Source: Bradyrhizobium sp. BR13661 (GTDB lineage Bacteria > Pseudomonadota > Alphaproteobacteria > Rhizobiales > Xanthobacteraceae). From it: a stretch of 64,000 nucleotides of DNA. The stretch covers positions 248,001 through 312,000 of the forward strand of contig NZ_JARXWB010000003.1 in NCBI RefSeq assembly GCF_029892425.1, written 5' to 3'. The notes under the pieces were generated by a model, which was not told the origin of the DNA, did no database searches, and saw only the letters and a program-made list of their open reading frames with translations. This document shows, in pieces, positions 16,360-25,651 of the stretch; position 1 is the first letter of the stretch; each line of letters starts with the position of its first letter. The translations under genes and the position numbers were made by a program.

Positions 16360-17619
16360 ATGACAGCGGCTGCCGATGATGAAGCGGGACGCGATGTGGA
16401 ACATGGCCCAAGCGCGCTGATTTTTGCGCTGGTGGCGCTCGCCTGCGGGCACATGCTGTCGACCTTGCTGCGCACCATCCCGGCGCTCAGCCTCGACCTG
16501 ATGGCGGCGGATTTCCACGTGCAGCCGCAGGCGTTGGGGAGCCTCACCTCGGTCTATCATTTTGCCTTTGCAGCCTCGCAGATCCCGGTCGGCGCGGCGA
16601 TGGATCGCTTCGGCGTGCGGCCGGTGTCGCTGAGCCTGCTTGCGGGAACCGTGGTCGGCGCGATCGCGTCGGGCTTTGCGACGGGGCCTGAGAGTTTTGC
16701 GTTCGGGCAGTTGCTGCTGGGCATCGCCACATCGGGCATGCTGATGTGCCCGATGACACTGGCGGCCAAGCAATTGTCGGCGGCGCGCTTCGGCCTGTGG
16801 TCGGGCGCGATCCTGTCGATCGGAAATATCGGCATGCTGTTGTCGTCGAGCCCGCTCGCCTTCGTCGTCGACCAATATGGCTGGCGCGCCGGATTCTGGA
16901 TCGCGGCAGCAGGCGGCCTTGTGGTCGCGCTCGCGGTGGTCGTGCTGGTGCCGAACCAGCCGGCCGAGCACAAGGACGATTCTTCGCCGCTGTCGCAGAT
17001 GAGCGAAGTGCTGCGGCTTGGCTTCTCGCGCCCGTTGCGCGGGCTGATCGCGCTGGCGCTGGTGTCGCTGGCGACCTCGCTGGTGCTGCGCGGCTTGTGG
17101 GGCGGACCGTGGCTGATGCAGGTCAAGGGCCTGTCGCGGGTCGAGGCCGGCAACCAGCTCGGCGCCTACACGCTGGCGATGATCGCGGGTCCGCTCTTGA
17201 TGGGCATGGTCGATCGCAAGGTCGGCCGCCGCCGGGAGCTGGTGGCCGCCACGCACACGGTCGCGGCGACGCTGGTCGTGCTGATGGCGCTGGGCGCGCC
17301 GCATTATGCGGTTGCATGGCTGTTCGGCGTAACGGTCATGCCGCCGCAATATGACCTCGTGCTGTTCGTGCTGATTGGCCTTGCCACCTCCGCCCAGCCG
17401 CTGCTGTTCGGCATGTGCCGGCAACTGGTGGACGCGCAGACCGCAGGCAAGGCGCTGGCGGCGGTGAACCTAGCCTTCTTCCTCGGCACCGCGCTGATGC
17501 AGTCGGTCACCGGCGCGGTGGCGGCTTTCGCGGGGCTGCCGGCGGTGCTGCTGTTCATGGCGGCGATGCTGCTGGTGGGGGTGATGATCTTTTTGACTTA
17601 CACGTCGGCGACTTCGTAG
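16360..17619 (+). CDS. MFS transporter
   Basis: About 419 residues from ATG 16360; the open frame continues to 16237 but is non-membrane there. Twelve hydrophobic segments in two six-helix halves are visible. The first inter-helix loop carries the MFS signature GAAMDRFGVRPV (normally GxLaDrxGrr), and VDRKVGRRRELV occupies the equivalent loop of the second half. It is an inner-membrane secondary transporter of unknown substrate. The gene runs toward two M20 hydrolases, so the load might be a peptide or N-acyl compound. Its stop codon lies in a perfect palindrome (17615-17636). Confidence 0.85.
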   Translation: MTAAADDEAGRDVEHGPSALIFALVALACGHMLSTLLRTIPALSLDLMAADFHVQPQALGSLTSVYHFAFAASQIPVGAAMDRFGVRPVSLSLLAGTVVGAIASGFATGPESFAFGQLLLGIATSGMLMCPMTLAAKQLSAARFGLWSGAILSIGNIGMLLSSSPLAFVVDQYGWRAGFWIAAAGGLVVALAVVVLVPNQPAEHKDDSSPLSQMSEVLRLGFSRPLRGLIALALVSLATSLVLRGLWGGPWLMQVKGLSRVEAGNQLGAYTLAMIAGPLLMGMVDRKVGRRRELVAATHTVAATLVVLMALGAPHYAVAWLFGVTVMPPQYDLVLFVLIGLATSAQPLLFGMCRQLVDAQTAGKALAAVNLAFFLGTALMQSVTGAVAAFAGLPAVLLFMAAMLLVGVMIFLTYTSATS

Positions 17620-17636
17620 GGTGGGCCCACCCTACG
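17615..17636. repeat. Perfect 22-bp palindrome at the MFS stop codon
   Basis: CGTAGGGTGGG is followed directly by its exact reverse complement. The arms with GTAGGGTGGG are of the kind found as scattered intergenic repeats in several bacterial genomes. It could fold into a hairpin between the MFS gene and the peptidase gene, though it lacks a T-run. Confidence 0.75.
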
Positions 17637-17661
17637 AGTCCGCGCATCAAAGGAATGCCTC

Positions 17662-18870
17662 ATGCCCGTCGACACCAAAGCCGCCACCGACCGCCTCATG
17701 CGCTTCCTCGCCGTGGAAGGCGTCACCGGACAGGAGGCGGCGATCGGGCGCGAGCTCACCGCCGCGCTGAAGGAAAGCGGCGTGCCTGAAAAGGCGATCC
17801 GGCTCGACGATGCCAACACCCGCATTCCCGTGCCGACCGAAACCGGCAACCTCATCGTCGACCTGCCCGGCCGCGGCGCGCTGCACAACCAGCCGCGCAT
17901 CATGTTCATGACCCATATGGACACCGTGCCGCTCTGCGCCGGCGCGAGGCCAAAGAAATCCGGCCGCAAGATCGTCAACGAGGCCAGGACCGCGCTCGGC
18001 GGCGATAACAGATGCGGCTGCGGCGTGCTGGTGACGCTTGCCGCCGAGCTCGAGAAGCAGAAGCTCGATCATCCGCCGATCACGCTCTTGTTCTGCGTGC
18101 GCGAGGAGAGCGGGCTCTACGGCGCGCGCCACGTCAAGCTCGCCGAGCTCGGCTCGCCGGTGATGGCGTTCAACTATGACGGCGGTCCCGCCTCCAACGT
18201 CACCATCGGCGCGGTTGGCGCCGACCGCTGGTCGGTGGAGATCTTCGGCCGCGCCTCGCATGCCGGCGTCGCGCCCGAGCGCGGCATCTCCTCCACGATG
18301 ATCATGGCGCTGGCGCTTGCCGACGTGAAGGCCGGCGGCTGGTTCGGCAAGGTGGTGAAGGGCAAGGGCGCGAGCGCGCGGATGGGCACCAGCAATGTCG
18401 GCCCCGTCACCGGCGGCGACGGCCGCCCCGCGGGCGACGCCACCAATGTCGTCACCGACTACGTGCATGTGCGCGGCGAAAGCCGCAGCCATGACGGAAA
18501 ATTCTTCAAGGAGATCACCAAGGCCTACAAGACCGCGTTCGAGAAGGCGGCGAAGAAAGTGACGAATACGCAAGGCAAGTCCGGCAAGGTCAAGTTCAAG
18601 GCCGAGACCGACTATTATCCGTTCCGGATGAAGGAGAACCTGCCGGTGGTGAAGCGCGCGATCGAGGCCGTCTCCGCGGTCGGCGGCACGCCGAATGTCC
18701 GCGCCGCCAATGGCGGGTTGGACGCCAACTGGATGGTTCGCCACGGCATTCCGACCGTGACCTTCGGCGCGGGGCAGAACGAGGCGCACACGATCGACGA
18801 GTGGATCAATCTCGACGAATATGACCGGGCGTGTGCGCTGGCCGTGCAGCTCGCGACGATGCGTAACTGA
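17662..18870 (+). CDS. M20 family metallopeptidase (PepT/tripeptidase-like)
   Basis: A 402-residue zinc-dependent exopeptidase. Metal-site motifs are FMTHMDTVPL (His/Asp), GGDNRCGCGVL (bridging Asp), VREESGLYGAR (catalytic Glu and metal Glu), and the late His in NEAHTIDEW. The dimerisation insert contains RASHAGVAPERG. The motif set is nearer to PepT/YqjE-type aminopeptidases than to the ArgE/DapE group. A second M20 protein starts 18 bp downstream, suggesting joint use in peptide or N-acyl amino-acid breakdown. Confidence 0.85.
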   Translation: MPVDTKAATDRLMRFLAVEGVTGQEAAIGRELTAALKESGVPEKAIRLDDANTRIPVPTETGNLIVDLPGRGALHNQPRIMFMTHMDTVPLCAGARPKKSGRKIVNEARTALGGDNRCGCGVLVTLAAELEKQKLDHPPITLLFCVREESGLYGARHVKLAELGSPVMAFNYDGGPASNVTIGAVGADRWSVEIFGRASHAGVAPERGISSTMIMALALADVKAGGWFGKVVKGKGASARMGTSNVGPVTGGDGRPAGDATNVVTDYVHVRGESRSHDGKFFKEITKAYKTAFEKAAKKVTNTQGKSGKVKFKAETDYYPFRMKENLPVVKRAIEAVSAVGGTPNVRAANGGLDANWMVRHGIPTVTFGAGQNEAHTIDEWINLDEYDRACALAVQLATMRN

Positions 18871-18888
18871 AACGAGAGACGCCGCGCC

Positions 18889-20037
18889 TTGACCCCCGAA
18901 TTGCATCAAAAACTCACCGCGTGGCGCCAGCATCTGCATGCGCATCCCGAACTGTCGCTGCAGGAGAAGGCGACCGCCGCCTTCGTGCAGGAGCGGCTCA
19001 CCGAGCTCGGCATTCCCTTTGAAGCGGGAATCGGCGGCCACGGCGTGGTCGCGACGCTGACGCGCGGATCGGCCGAGGGGCGCGTCGGCTTGCGGGCCGA
19101 CATGGACGCGCTGCCGATCACGGAAGATACCGCGCTCAACTATGCCTCGAAGACCCCTGGCGTGATGCACGCCTGCGGACATGACGGGCACACCGCCTCG
19201 CTGCTCGGTGCGGCGGCGCTGCTGGCGGCCGATACCAGCTGGAGCGGCACCGTCGATTTCATCTTCCAGCCGGCCGAGGAAGGCTTTGGCGGCTCGCGCG
19301 CGATGGTCGCGGCCGGGCTGTTCGAGCGCTTCCCGATGGATCGCGTGTTTGGCTTTCACAACTGGCCGGGCCTGGAAGCCGGCACCATCGCGGTCCATGA
19401 CGGCGCGGTGATGGCCTCGGGCGGACGCGTCACCATCACCATCGAGGGCCATGCGGGCCACGCCGGCATGCCGCATCTGACACGCGATCCCGTGATGGCG
19501 GCCGGCCATCTGATCGTGGCGATGCAATCGATCGTGTCGCGCAGTGTCGATCCGCTCGACACCGCCGTGCTCTCGCTGTCGGCGATCGAGGGCGGCACCG
19601 CGGCCAACCAGATCGCGGGCAAGGTCGTGATCCGCGGCACGCTGCGGCATCACCGCAATCACGTGAAGGACATCATCCTCGCGCGCATCGGCGAGATCTG
19701 CGCCGGCATTGCCACGAGCTTCGACGTCAAGGTGACGCCCGATATCGTGATGGGCGTCGGCGTGACCGCCAACTCGCCCGAGGAAGCCGGCCTCGCACGC
19801 ATCGCCGCGGACAAGGTGAAGGCAAAACTCAGAAGCGATCTCGCACCGAGCATGGCCGGCGAAGACTTCGCGTTCTACCTCCAGCAGCGCCCCGGCGCGT
19901 TCGTGTGGATCGGCAACGGACCCTTGCGCGACGGCGCCGAGCTGCACGGCCCCCGCTACGATTTCAACGACGCGATTCTTCCCGTGGCATCGAGCTGGAT
20001 GGCGGAAGTCGCCAAGACGGCGCTGTCGGCGAACTAG
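18889..20037 (+). CDS. M20 family amidohydrolase (hippurate hydrolase/aminoacylase type)
   Basis: A 382-residue protein with a TTG start (18889) behind a GAGAG ribosome-binding stretch. The motifs are those of the M20D amidohydrolases: LHAHPELSLQEKATAAFV, RADMDALPI, MHACGHDGHTASLLGAA (metal-binding Cys/His), FQPAEEGFGGSRAM (catalytic Glu pair) and the late metal-ligand region PSMAGEDFAFYLQ. The family removes acyl groups from N-acyl amino acids or splits amidated compounds. It forms an operon with the M20 peptidase upstream (18 bp gap). Confidence 0.88.
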   Translation: MTPELHQKLTAWRQHLHAHPELSLQEKATAAFVQERLTELGIPFEAGIGGHGVVATLTRGSAEGRVGLRADMDALPITEDTALNYASKTPGVMHACGHDGHTASLLGAAALLAADTSWSGTVDFIFQPAEEGFGGSRAMVAAGLFERFPMDRVFGFHNWPGLEAGTIAVHDGAVMASGGRVTITIEGHAGHAGMPHLTRDPVMAAGHLIVAMQSIVSRSVDPLDTAVLSLSAIEGGTAANQIAGKVVIRGTLRHHRNHVKDIILARIGEICAGIATSFDVKVTPDIVMGVGVTANSPEEAGLARIAADKVKAKLRSDLAPSMAGEDFAFYLQQRPGAFVWIGNGPLRDGAELHGPRYDFNDAILPVASSWMAEVAKTALSAN

Positions 20038-20157
20038 CCGGAACCTCCTGACCTTTGCTGCGGCAATGGCCGCCGGCGCGACGGGTTGCGCTGCGGATTG
20101 GTGCGCGTGCGCTTGACGCACGGCGTCGGAGCAGGTTTAATCAATATCAACAACAAT

Positions 20158-20174
20158 TGTTCGCATTCCGAACA
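20158..20174. promoter_or_regulatory. Palindromic operator upstream of the symporter operon
   Basis: TGTTCG-CATTC-CGAACA is a perfect 6-5-6 inverted repeat 65 bp before the symporter ATG. The shape (GTTCG-N5-CGAAC) resembles IclR-family operators. No IclR gene is in the window, so the regulator would act from elsewhere. Confidence 0.55.
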
Positions 20175-20238
20175 TTTCGCCATTGGCAACTGCGGGCTGA
20201 CAACACCGCGTCCACGGCCACCAGAGGAAACGTCACCG

Positions 20239-21666
20239 ATGCAAGCCATCCTCACCGGCGACAGCACGCTCGTCATCGCGATGATCGTCGCCTACATCGC
20301 CTTCACCTCCTGGCTCACGCTGAAGCTGCGCAGCCGGACCAGCGATCAGTTCATGACCGCCTCGCGCGCGATGCCGGCCGTGGTCGTCGGCGTGCTGATG
20401 ATGAGCGAATTCGTCGGCGCCAAATCGACCGTCGGCACGGCGCAGGAAGCGTTCCAGTCGGGCATGGCCGCCGGATGGGCCGTGCTCGGCGCCTCGATCG
20501 GCTTCCTGCTGTTCGGAATGCTGATGGTGAAGAAGCTCTACGCCTCCGGCGAATACACCATCTCGGCGGCGATCGCGCAGAAATACGGCAAGTCGACCAT
20601 GCTCACGGTGTCCGTGATCATGATCTACGCGCTGCTGCTGGTGAATGTCGGCAATTACGTCAGCGGCGCGGCTGCGATCGCCGCCTCGCTGCATGTCAGC
20701 CTGCCGGTTGCGATGTGCATCATCGCCGTCGTCTCGACCTTCTACTACGTGTTCGGCGGATTGAAGGGTGTCGCCTGGGTGACGATCCTGCACAGCGCCT
20801 TCAAGGTCGTCGGCATCATCATCATCTTCACGGTCGCGATGTCGCTGACCGGCGGCATCGCGCCGATCCAGGCCAAGCTGCCGGCCTATTATTTCTCGTG
20901 GGACGGCAAGATCGGCTTCGCGACCATCTTCGCCTGGACTTTCGGCACCGTCGGCGCGATCTTCTCGACGCAGTTCATCGTGCAGGCGATCTCCTCGACG
21001 CCAAGCGCCGACGACGCCCGCAAAGCGACCTATTATGCGGCCGCGTTCTGCCTGCCGCTCGGTCTGCTGCTCGCGCTGATCGGCGTCGCCGCGAGATATC
21101 TCTATCCTGATATGAACAGCCTCTACGCGCTGCCGGTGTTCCTTGAAAAAATGCCGCCGCTGGCCTCCGCCTTCGTGACGACCTCGCTGGTCGCCTCGAT
21201 CTTCGTCAGCGTCTGCACCGTGGCGCTCGCGATCGCTTCGCTGGTCGTGCGCGACTTCTACGTCCCCTATTGGAAGCCGACGCCGGAGCGCGAGCTGAAG
21301 ATGACGCGCGTGTTCTCGGTTCTGATCGCGATCGTGCCGCTGATCTTCGTGTTCTTCATCCCGGAGATCCTGAAACTGTCGTTCTTCACGCGCGCGCTGC
21401 GGCTATCGATCACGATGGTGGCGATGCTGGGCTTCTATCTACCACTGTTCGCCAGCAACCGCGGCGCCACCGCCGGCCTGATCGGCGCGGCCGTCTCGAC
21501 CACGGTCTGGTACGTGCTCGGCAATCCCTTCGGCATCGACAACATGTACATCGCCGCGGTGACGCCGCTCGTGGTGATGGCGATCGAGCGCCTGGTGATG
21601 GGCCACGCACCTGCCGCCCCGCAGGCCGCGCAACCCAATGCGTTCGTTGAGAGGACGTCGACATGA
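20239..21666 (+). CDS. Sodium:solute symporter (SSS family)
   Basis: About 475 residues from ATG 20239; an open extension to 20086 crosses the operator and is rejected. There are around thirteen hydrophobic helices. SSS features include SRAMPAVVVGVLMMSEFVGA in the second helix region, GLKGVAWVTILHS and a Ser/Thr-rich sodium-site helix. The last codons overlap the next gene by ATGA (21663-21666). The adjacent sialidase-like protein and SDR suggest the substrate is a sugar acid or a modified sugar, but this is inference. Confidence 0.85.
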   Translation: MQAILTGDSTLVIAMIVAYIAFTSWLTLKLRSRTSDQFMTASRAMPAVVVGVLMMSEFVGAKSTVGTAQEAFQSGMAAGWAVLGASIGFLLFGMLMVKKLYASGEYTISAAIAQKYGKSTMLTVSVIMIYALLLVNVGNYVSGAAAIAASLHVSLPVAMCIIAVVSTFYYVFGGLKGVAWVTILHSAFKVVGIIIIFTVAMSLTGGIAPIQAKLPAYYFSWDGKIGFATIFAWTFGTVGAIFSTQFIVQAISSTPSADDARKATYYAAAFCLPLGLLLALIGVAARYLYPDMNSLYALPVFLEKMPPLASAFVTTSLVASIFVSVCTVALAIASLVVRDFYVPYWKPTPERELKMTRVFSVLIAIVPLIFVFFIPEILKLSFFTRALRLSITMVAMLGFYLPLFASNRGATAGLIGAAVSTTVWYVLGNPFGIDNMYIAAVTPLVVMAIERLVMGHAPAAPQAAQPNAFVERTST

Positions 21667-22868
21667 CCATCGGTACCGAGGTCGCGATTGTCGACATCGA
21701 GATCACGGCCGACGGCACTGTTCGCGAAGTGCCCGGCGATCCTGATAGGTTCGATGCCTTCATTCCCTCGCCTTGCGTGCAGAACCACGCAGCCAATCTG
21801 ATGCCGCTCGCGGGTGGCGATCTCGCCTGCGTCTGGTTCGGCGGCACGCAGGAAGGCATGTCCGACATCTCGGTGTATTTCTCACGGCTGCCGCGCGGCG
21901 CGACGCAGTGGACGCGCGCCGAAAAGCTGTCCGACGATCCCGGCCGTTCCGAGCAGAACCCGGTGCTGTTTCCTGCCCCCGACGGCACACTGTGGCTGAT
22001 GTGGACGGCGCAGCTCGCGGGCAACCAGGACACCGCCATCATCCGCCGCCGCCTCTCCCGCGACAACGGCAAGAGCTGGGGTCCGATCGAGACGTTGTTC
22101 CCCGAGCATCGCGGCCGTGGCACCTTCATCCGCCAGCCGATCCTCGTGCTCGACAATGGCGATTGGCTGCTCCCGGTGTTCTATTGCCACAGCACGCCGG
22201 GCAAGAAATGGAACGGCGACGAAGACACCAGCGCGGTGAAGCTCTCGTCCGACGCCGGCAAGACCTGGCGCGATATCGAGGTATCAGGCAGCCGCGGCTG
22301 CGTGCATATGAGCATCGCGCGCCTCGACGACGGCTCGCTGATCGCGATGTACCGCAGCCGCTGGGCCGACAACATCTACCAGAGCCGCTCGACCGATCAC
22401 GGCCGCAGCTGGTCGGCGCCGACGCCGACTGCGCTCCCCAACAACAATTCCTCGATCCAGCTGACGCGGCTCGACAATGGCCACCTCGCGCTGGTCTTCA
22501 ACGATTCCAGCGCAAAGAATGCGACCGGGCGCCGCCTCTCGCTCTATGACGAAATCGAGGACGACCTTCCGCCCGTACTCGCCGGCGACGGCGGCAAGTC
22601 GGACGGACGCACCGCGTTCTGGGGCGCGCCGCGGGCGCCGATGACCTTGTCGATCTCGACCGACGGTGGAAAGAGCTGGCGCAAACGCAACGTCGAGATC
22701 GGCGACGGCTATTGCATGACCAACAATTCGCGGGACCAGACTAATCGCGAGCTGTCCTATCCGTCCGTCAAGCAGACCGCCGACGGCGCGATCCATATGG
22801 CCTTTACCTTCCATCGCCGCGCGATCAAATATGTCCGCGTCAGCGAACCATGGGTGATGCGGGGCTGA
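21663..22868 (+). CDS. Sialidase-like (BNR/Asp-box) protein
   Basis: A 401-residue six-bladed beta-propeller of the exo-sialidase superfamily. Four Asp-boxes are visible: SRDNGKSWG, SSDAGKTWR, STDHGRSWS and STDGGKSWR. It has no signal peptide, so it is probably cytoplasmic and acts on an imported compound. This is unusual for a sialidase and argues for a hydrolase or isomerase of a related sugar. The start overlaps the symporter stop by four bases, and the SDR gene follows within a few bases, making a three-gene uptake and conversion operon. Confidence 0.8.
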   Translation: MTIGTEVAIVDIEITADGTVREVPGDPDRFDAFIPSPCVQNHAANLMPLAGGDLACVWFGGTQEGMSDISVYFSRLPRGATQWTRAEKLSDDPGRSEQNPVLFPAPDGTLWLMWTAQLAGNQDTAIIRRRLSRDNGKSWGPIETLFPEHRGRGTFIRQPILVLDNGDWLLPVFYCHSTPGKKWNGDEDTSAVKLSSDAGKTWRDIEVSGSRGCVHMSIARLDDGSLIAMYRSRWADNIYQSRSTDHGRSWSAPTPTALPNNNSSIQLTRLDNGHLALVFNDSSAKNATGRRLSLYDEIEDDLPPVLAGDGGKSDGRTAFWGAPRAPMTLSISTDGGKSWRKRNVEIGDGYCMTNNSRDQTNRELSYPSVKQTADGAIHMAFTFHRRAIKYVRVSEPWVMRG

Positions 22869-22872
22869 GGTG

Positions 22873-23553
22873 ATGGACAAGAGGCCGCACGCGCTCGTCA
22901 CCGGCGCCAGTTCGGGTATCGGCGCTGCGATCGTCGAGCGCCTGCTGCGCGACGGCTGGCGGGTGACCGGGATCAGCCGGCGACCTGTCACGTTCGATCA
23001 TCCGGCGTTCGCGCATGTGTCGCTCGATCTCGCTAATGTCGATGCGATTGCTGCTGCCGTCGCTGATCTCACGCCGACCGCGCTGGTTCACGCGGCCGGC
23101 ATGCTCAAAGTCGCCCCGCTCGGATCGCTGGACCACGACGACGGTGCTGCGATGTGGCGGCTGCATGTCGACGCCGCCGGGCGTCTCGCCGACGCGCTGG
23201 CACCGATTCTGCCGCAAGGCGGGCGCATCGTCTTCATCGGCAGCCGCACCGCATCGGGCGCAGCTGGCCGCGGTCAATACGCCGCGACGAAGGCGGCGCT
23301 GGTCGCAATGGCGCGGTCCTGGGCGAGCGAGCTCGCGCCACGCGGTATCACTGTCAACGTGGTTGCGCCGGCCGCGACCGAGACGCCGATGCTAAAGGAC
23401 CCGACGCGCGCCAACGTCACACCAAAACTGCCGCCGCTCGGCCGCTTCATTCGGCCGGAGGAAGTCGCTGCCGCCGTGGCGTTCCTGCTCTCGGCGGATG
23501 CTGCCGCCATCACCGGACAGCAGCTCGTCATCTGCGGCGGCAGCTCCCTCTGA
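22873..23553 (+). CDS. SDR family oxidoreductase
   Basis: About 226 residues. GTG 22870 and ATG 22873 are adjacent possible starts, two to four bases after the stop of the sialidase-like gene. The cofactor motif TGASSGIGAAI is canonical, with AAGML in the NNAG position. The catalytic Ser is in FIGSRTASG and Tyr/Lys in YAATK. The end VICGGSSL replaces the usual VDGG. As the last gene of the symporter operon it probably oxidises or reduces the sugar-like compound handled by its neighbours. Confidence 0.85.
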   Translation: MDKRPHALVTGASSGIGAAIVERLLRDGWRVTGISRRPVTFDHPAFAHVSLDLANVDAIAAAVADLTPTALVHAAGMLKVAPLGSLDHDDGAAMWRLHVDAAGRLADALAPILPQGGRIVFIGSRTASGAAGRGQYAATKAALVAMARSWASELAPRGITVNVVAPAATETPMLKDPTRANVTPKLPPLGRFIRPEEVAAAVAFLLSADAAAITGQQLVICGGSSL

Positions 23554-23756
23554 GCCAGGGCGCGTCCTCGTCAAGCGGCAAGTTGTGCAGCCGTTGCTGC
23601 ATCTCTCCGATCACATCACCTCGCTGGGTACGGTCATCAAACTAGCAAGGAGACGTCATCGTTGCGTCAAGTGGCGACGAATAGGATTGCCGCCGTTCGG
23701 TGGGCCAATTCTGACCTCACTGAGTTCCTATCTCACTAAATAACAGGGAGGGCGAA

Positions 23757-25541
23757 GTGGCACGAAACCTTCGTAACTATTTTCTGTCGACCGGCGCGAT
23801 CGCGAGTGTGCTCGCTTCTCAGATCCTTTTCCCACAGGCAAGCCGCGCGGACGACGATCACCACCGCGTCAGGCACGTGCTTCTCCTGAGCATCGATGGC
23901 TTGCACCAGCACGATCTCGCGACCTGCCTGCAAAGCGGCGCCTGCCCGACCCTCGCGAAGCTCGCGGGCCACGGCCTCACCTATACCAACGCGCGGACGA
24001 CAACGCCCTCCGATTCGTTCCCCGGCTTGCTCGCGCAACTGACGGGTGGAACACCGAAAACGACCGGCGTCTATTATGACGACAGCTACGATCGCACCCT
24101 GTTCTCGCCGGACGGAAAATTCCCCGCTGTCGCGACCGGTTGCAGCGGCAATGCGGGAACCGAAGTCGTGCTGGACGAGTCGCTCGATTTCGACTCGACC
24201 AAATTGTTCAGCGGGGGCATCGACCCGGCCTTCCTGCCTCAGCAGCGCCATGCCGACGGCAGCTGCACCAAGGTGTTCCCGCACGATTTCCTCAAGGTCA
24301 ACACGATCTTCGGTGTCGCTCACAAAGCCGGCCTGCAGACGGCATGGTCCGACAAGCATCCGGCCTACGACATCGCGAACGGCCCGTTCGTCGGCACGCC
24401 CAATATCGACGAGCTCTACACACCCGAGATCAACTCGAACATCACCACCGCAACCCCGCCGGGACCTTCCTCGGCAAACGGCGTTGATCTCGCCGGCCCC
24501 GCCGGCAAATGCGACGCGACGAACTCGACGCTGGCGTTCGGCAACAAAGCACCGGTGCAATATGTCGACTGCGCACCGACCCAAGAGGCCTATGACGACA
24601 TCAAGGTCAACGCGGTCATCAACTGGATCAACGGAAAACGCGCCGAAGGCCAGCCCTGGACCGGCCGGGCGCCGGCGATTTTCGGCATGAACTTCCAGGC
24701 GGTCAGCGTCGGCGAGAAGCTGGTGGCCGGCGGTTACGACGCACAACTCGCGCAGAAGCCGATCCTCGCCCATGCCATCGCGCACACCGACGCCTCGATC
24801 AAGCGCATGGTCGATGCGTTGAAGGCACGGGACCTGCTCGAGGACACGCTGATCATCGTGTCGGCAAAGCACGCCCAGTCGCCGATCGATCCCACCAAGC
24901 TGCAGATGGAAGCCAAGGCGACCCAGGCCCCGGACCACACGGTGGTGGATCCGGGCAGCGTCATCAACGCGCCTGTCGACCAGACCTTCTCCGCGTTCAC
25001 CAACCCGAACAGTGGCAGCCAATATGCGCAAGGCGGCCACCTGCAGACGGACGACGTTGGTATCGTCTGGCTTCAACCCAACACGCCGGCAGATGTGAAG
25101 CAGGCCGTGATCAGCCTGCACAACAATGCCATTCCGATCCACGCCGGCACGCTGCCGCCAGGAACGATCTTCGGCTCCAACATCGTCTCGGGTGACGCGC
25201 TTGCCGATATCTTCGGCGACCCCCGCGTGCCCGGCTCGATCGCCGCCGCCAGAGCGCCCGACATCTTCATCCAGCCCGACCACGGTGTGATCTATTCGGG
25301 CAGCAAGAAGAAGATTGCCGAGCACGGTGGCGGGACGCTCGACGACACCCATGTGGCCCTGCTTGTCGCGGGACCTTCCGTCGAAGGCGGGAAGGTCAAC
25401 GAGCTCGTGCATACGACCCAGATCGCGCCGACCATCCTGCGCGCCCTTGGGCTTCCCACCCGCGCGCTGGACTCCGTCCGGCAAGAAGGCACCCGCGTTC
25501 TTCCCGAACTCTTCGAGCACGGTGACAGGGACGACGACTAG
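23757..25541 (+). CDS. Secreted alkaline phosphatase/phosphodiesterase superfamily protein
   Basis: A 594-residue exported protein starting at GTG 23757 behind GGGAGGGCGAA. A signal peptide (to about ASRADDDHH) is followed by the metal-binding Asp in LLLSIDGLHQHDL. The nucleophile Thr/Ser is in TTTPSDSFPGL, and later metal ligands are in SAKHAQSPID and DTHVALLVAGPS. This is the layout of type I phosphodiesterase/nucleotide pyrophosphatase enzymes, which hydrolyse phosphodiester or phosphonate bonds in the periplasm. It stands alone, 200 bp after the SDR gene. The opposite strand has an equally long open frame that has no family features and is a shadow. Confidence 0.85.
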   Translation: MARNLRNYFLSTGAIASVLASQILFPQASRADDDHHRVRHVLLLSIDGLHQHDLATCLQSGACPTLAKLAGHGLTYTNARTTTPSDSFPGLLAQLTGGTPKTTGVYYDDSYDRTLFSPDGKFPAVATGCSGNAGTEVVLDESLDFDSTKLFSGGIDPAFLPQQRHADGSCTKVFPHDFLKVNTIFGVAHKAGLQTAWSDKHPAYDIANGPFVGTPNIDELYTPEINSNITTATPPGPSSANGVDLAGPAGKCDATNSTLAFGNKAPVQYVDCAPTQEAYDDIKVNAVINWINGKRAEGQPWTGRAPAIFGMNFQAVSVGEKLVAGGYDAQLAQKPILAHAIAHTDASIKRMVDALKARDLLEDTLIIVSAKHAQSPIDPTKLQMEAKATQAPDHTVVDPGSVINAPVDQTFSAFTNPNSGSQYAQGGHLQTDDVGIVWLQPNTPADVKQAVISLHNNAIPIHAGTLPPGTIFGSNIVSGDALADIFGDPRVPGSIAAARAPDIFIQPDHGVIYSGSKKKIAEHGGGTLDDTHVALLVAGPSVEGGKVNELVHTTQIAPTILRALGLPTRALDSVRQEGTRVLPELFEHGDRDDD

Positions 25542-25651
25542 GCAACGCTCATCAGGTCAGAGTTTTGCGTCTGCTGAAAGCGTGGCCGGCGGCTGTATCT
25601 CAGCCGCCGGTCATCAGCGTCTGTTCGAACCCAGAGTAGGCAAGCCCCAGT

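Noticed and set aside
17647-20121. 824-codon open frame on the minus strand
   Set aside because: Antisense of two well-supported M20 genes; rich in His, Arg and Gly without any recognisable domain.
23736-25520. 594-codon open frame on the minus strand
   Set aside because: Exact antisense of the secreted phosphodiesterase gene; no family motifs, composition of a GC-rich shadow frame.
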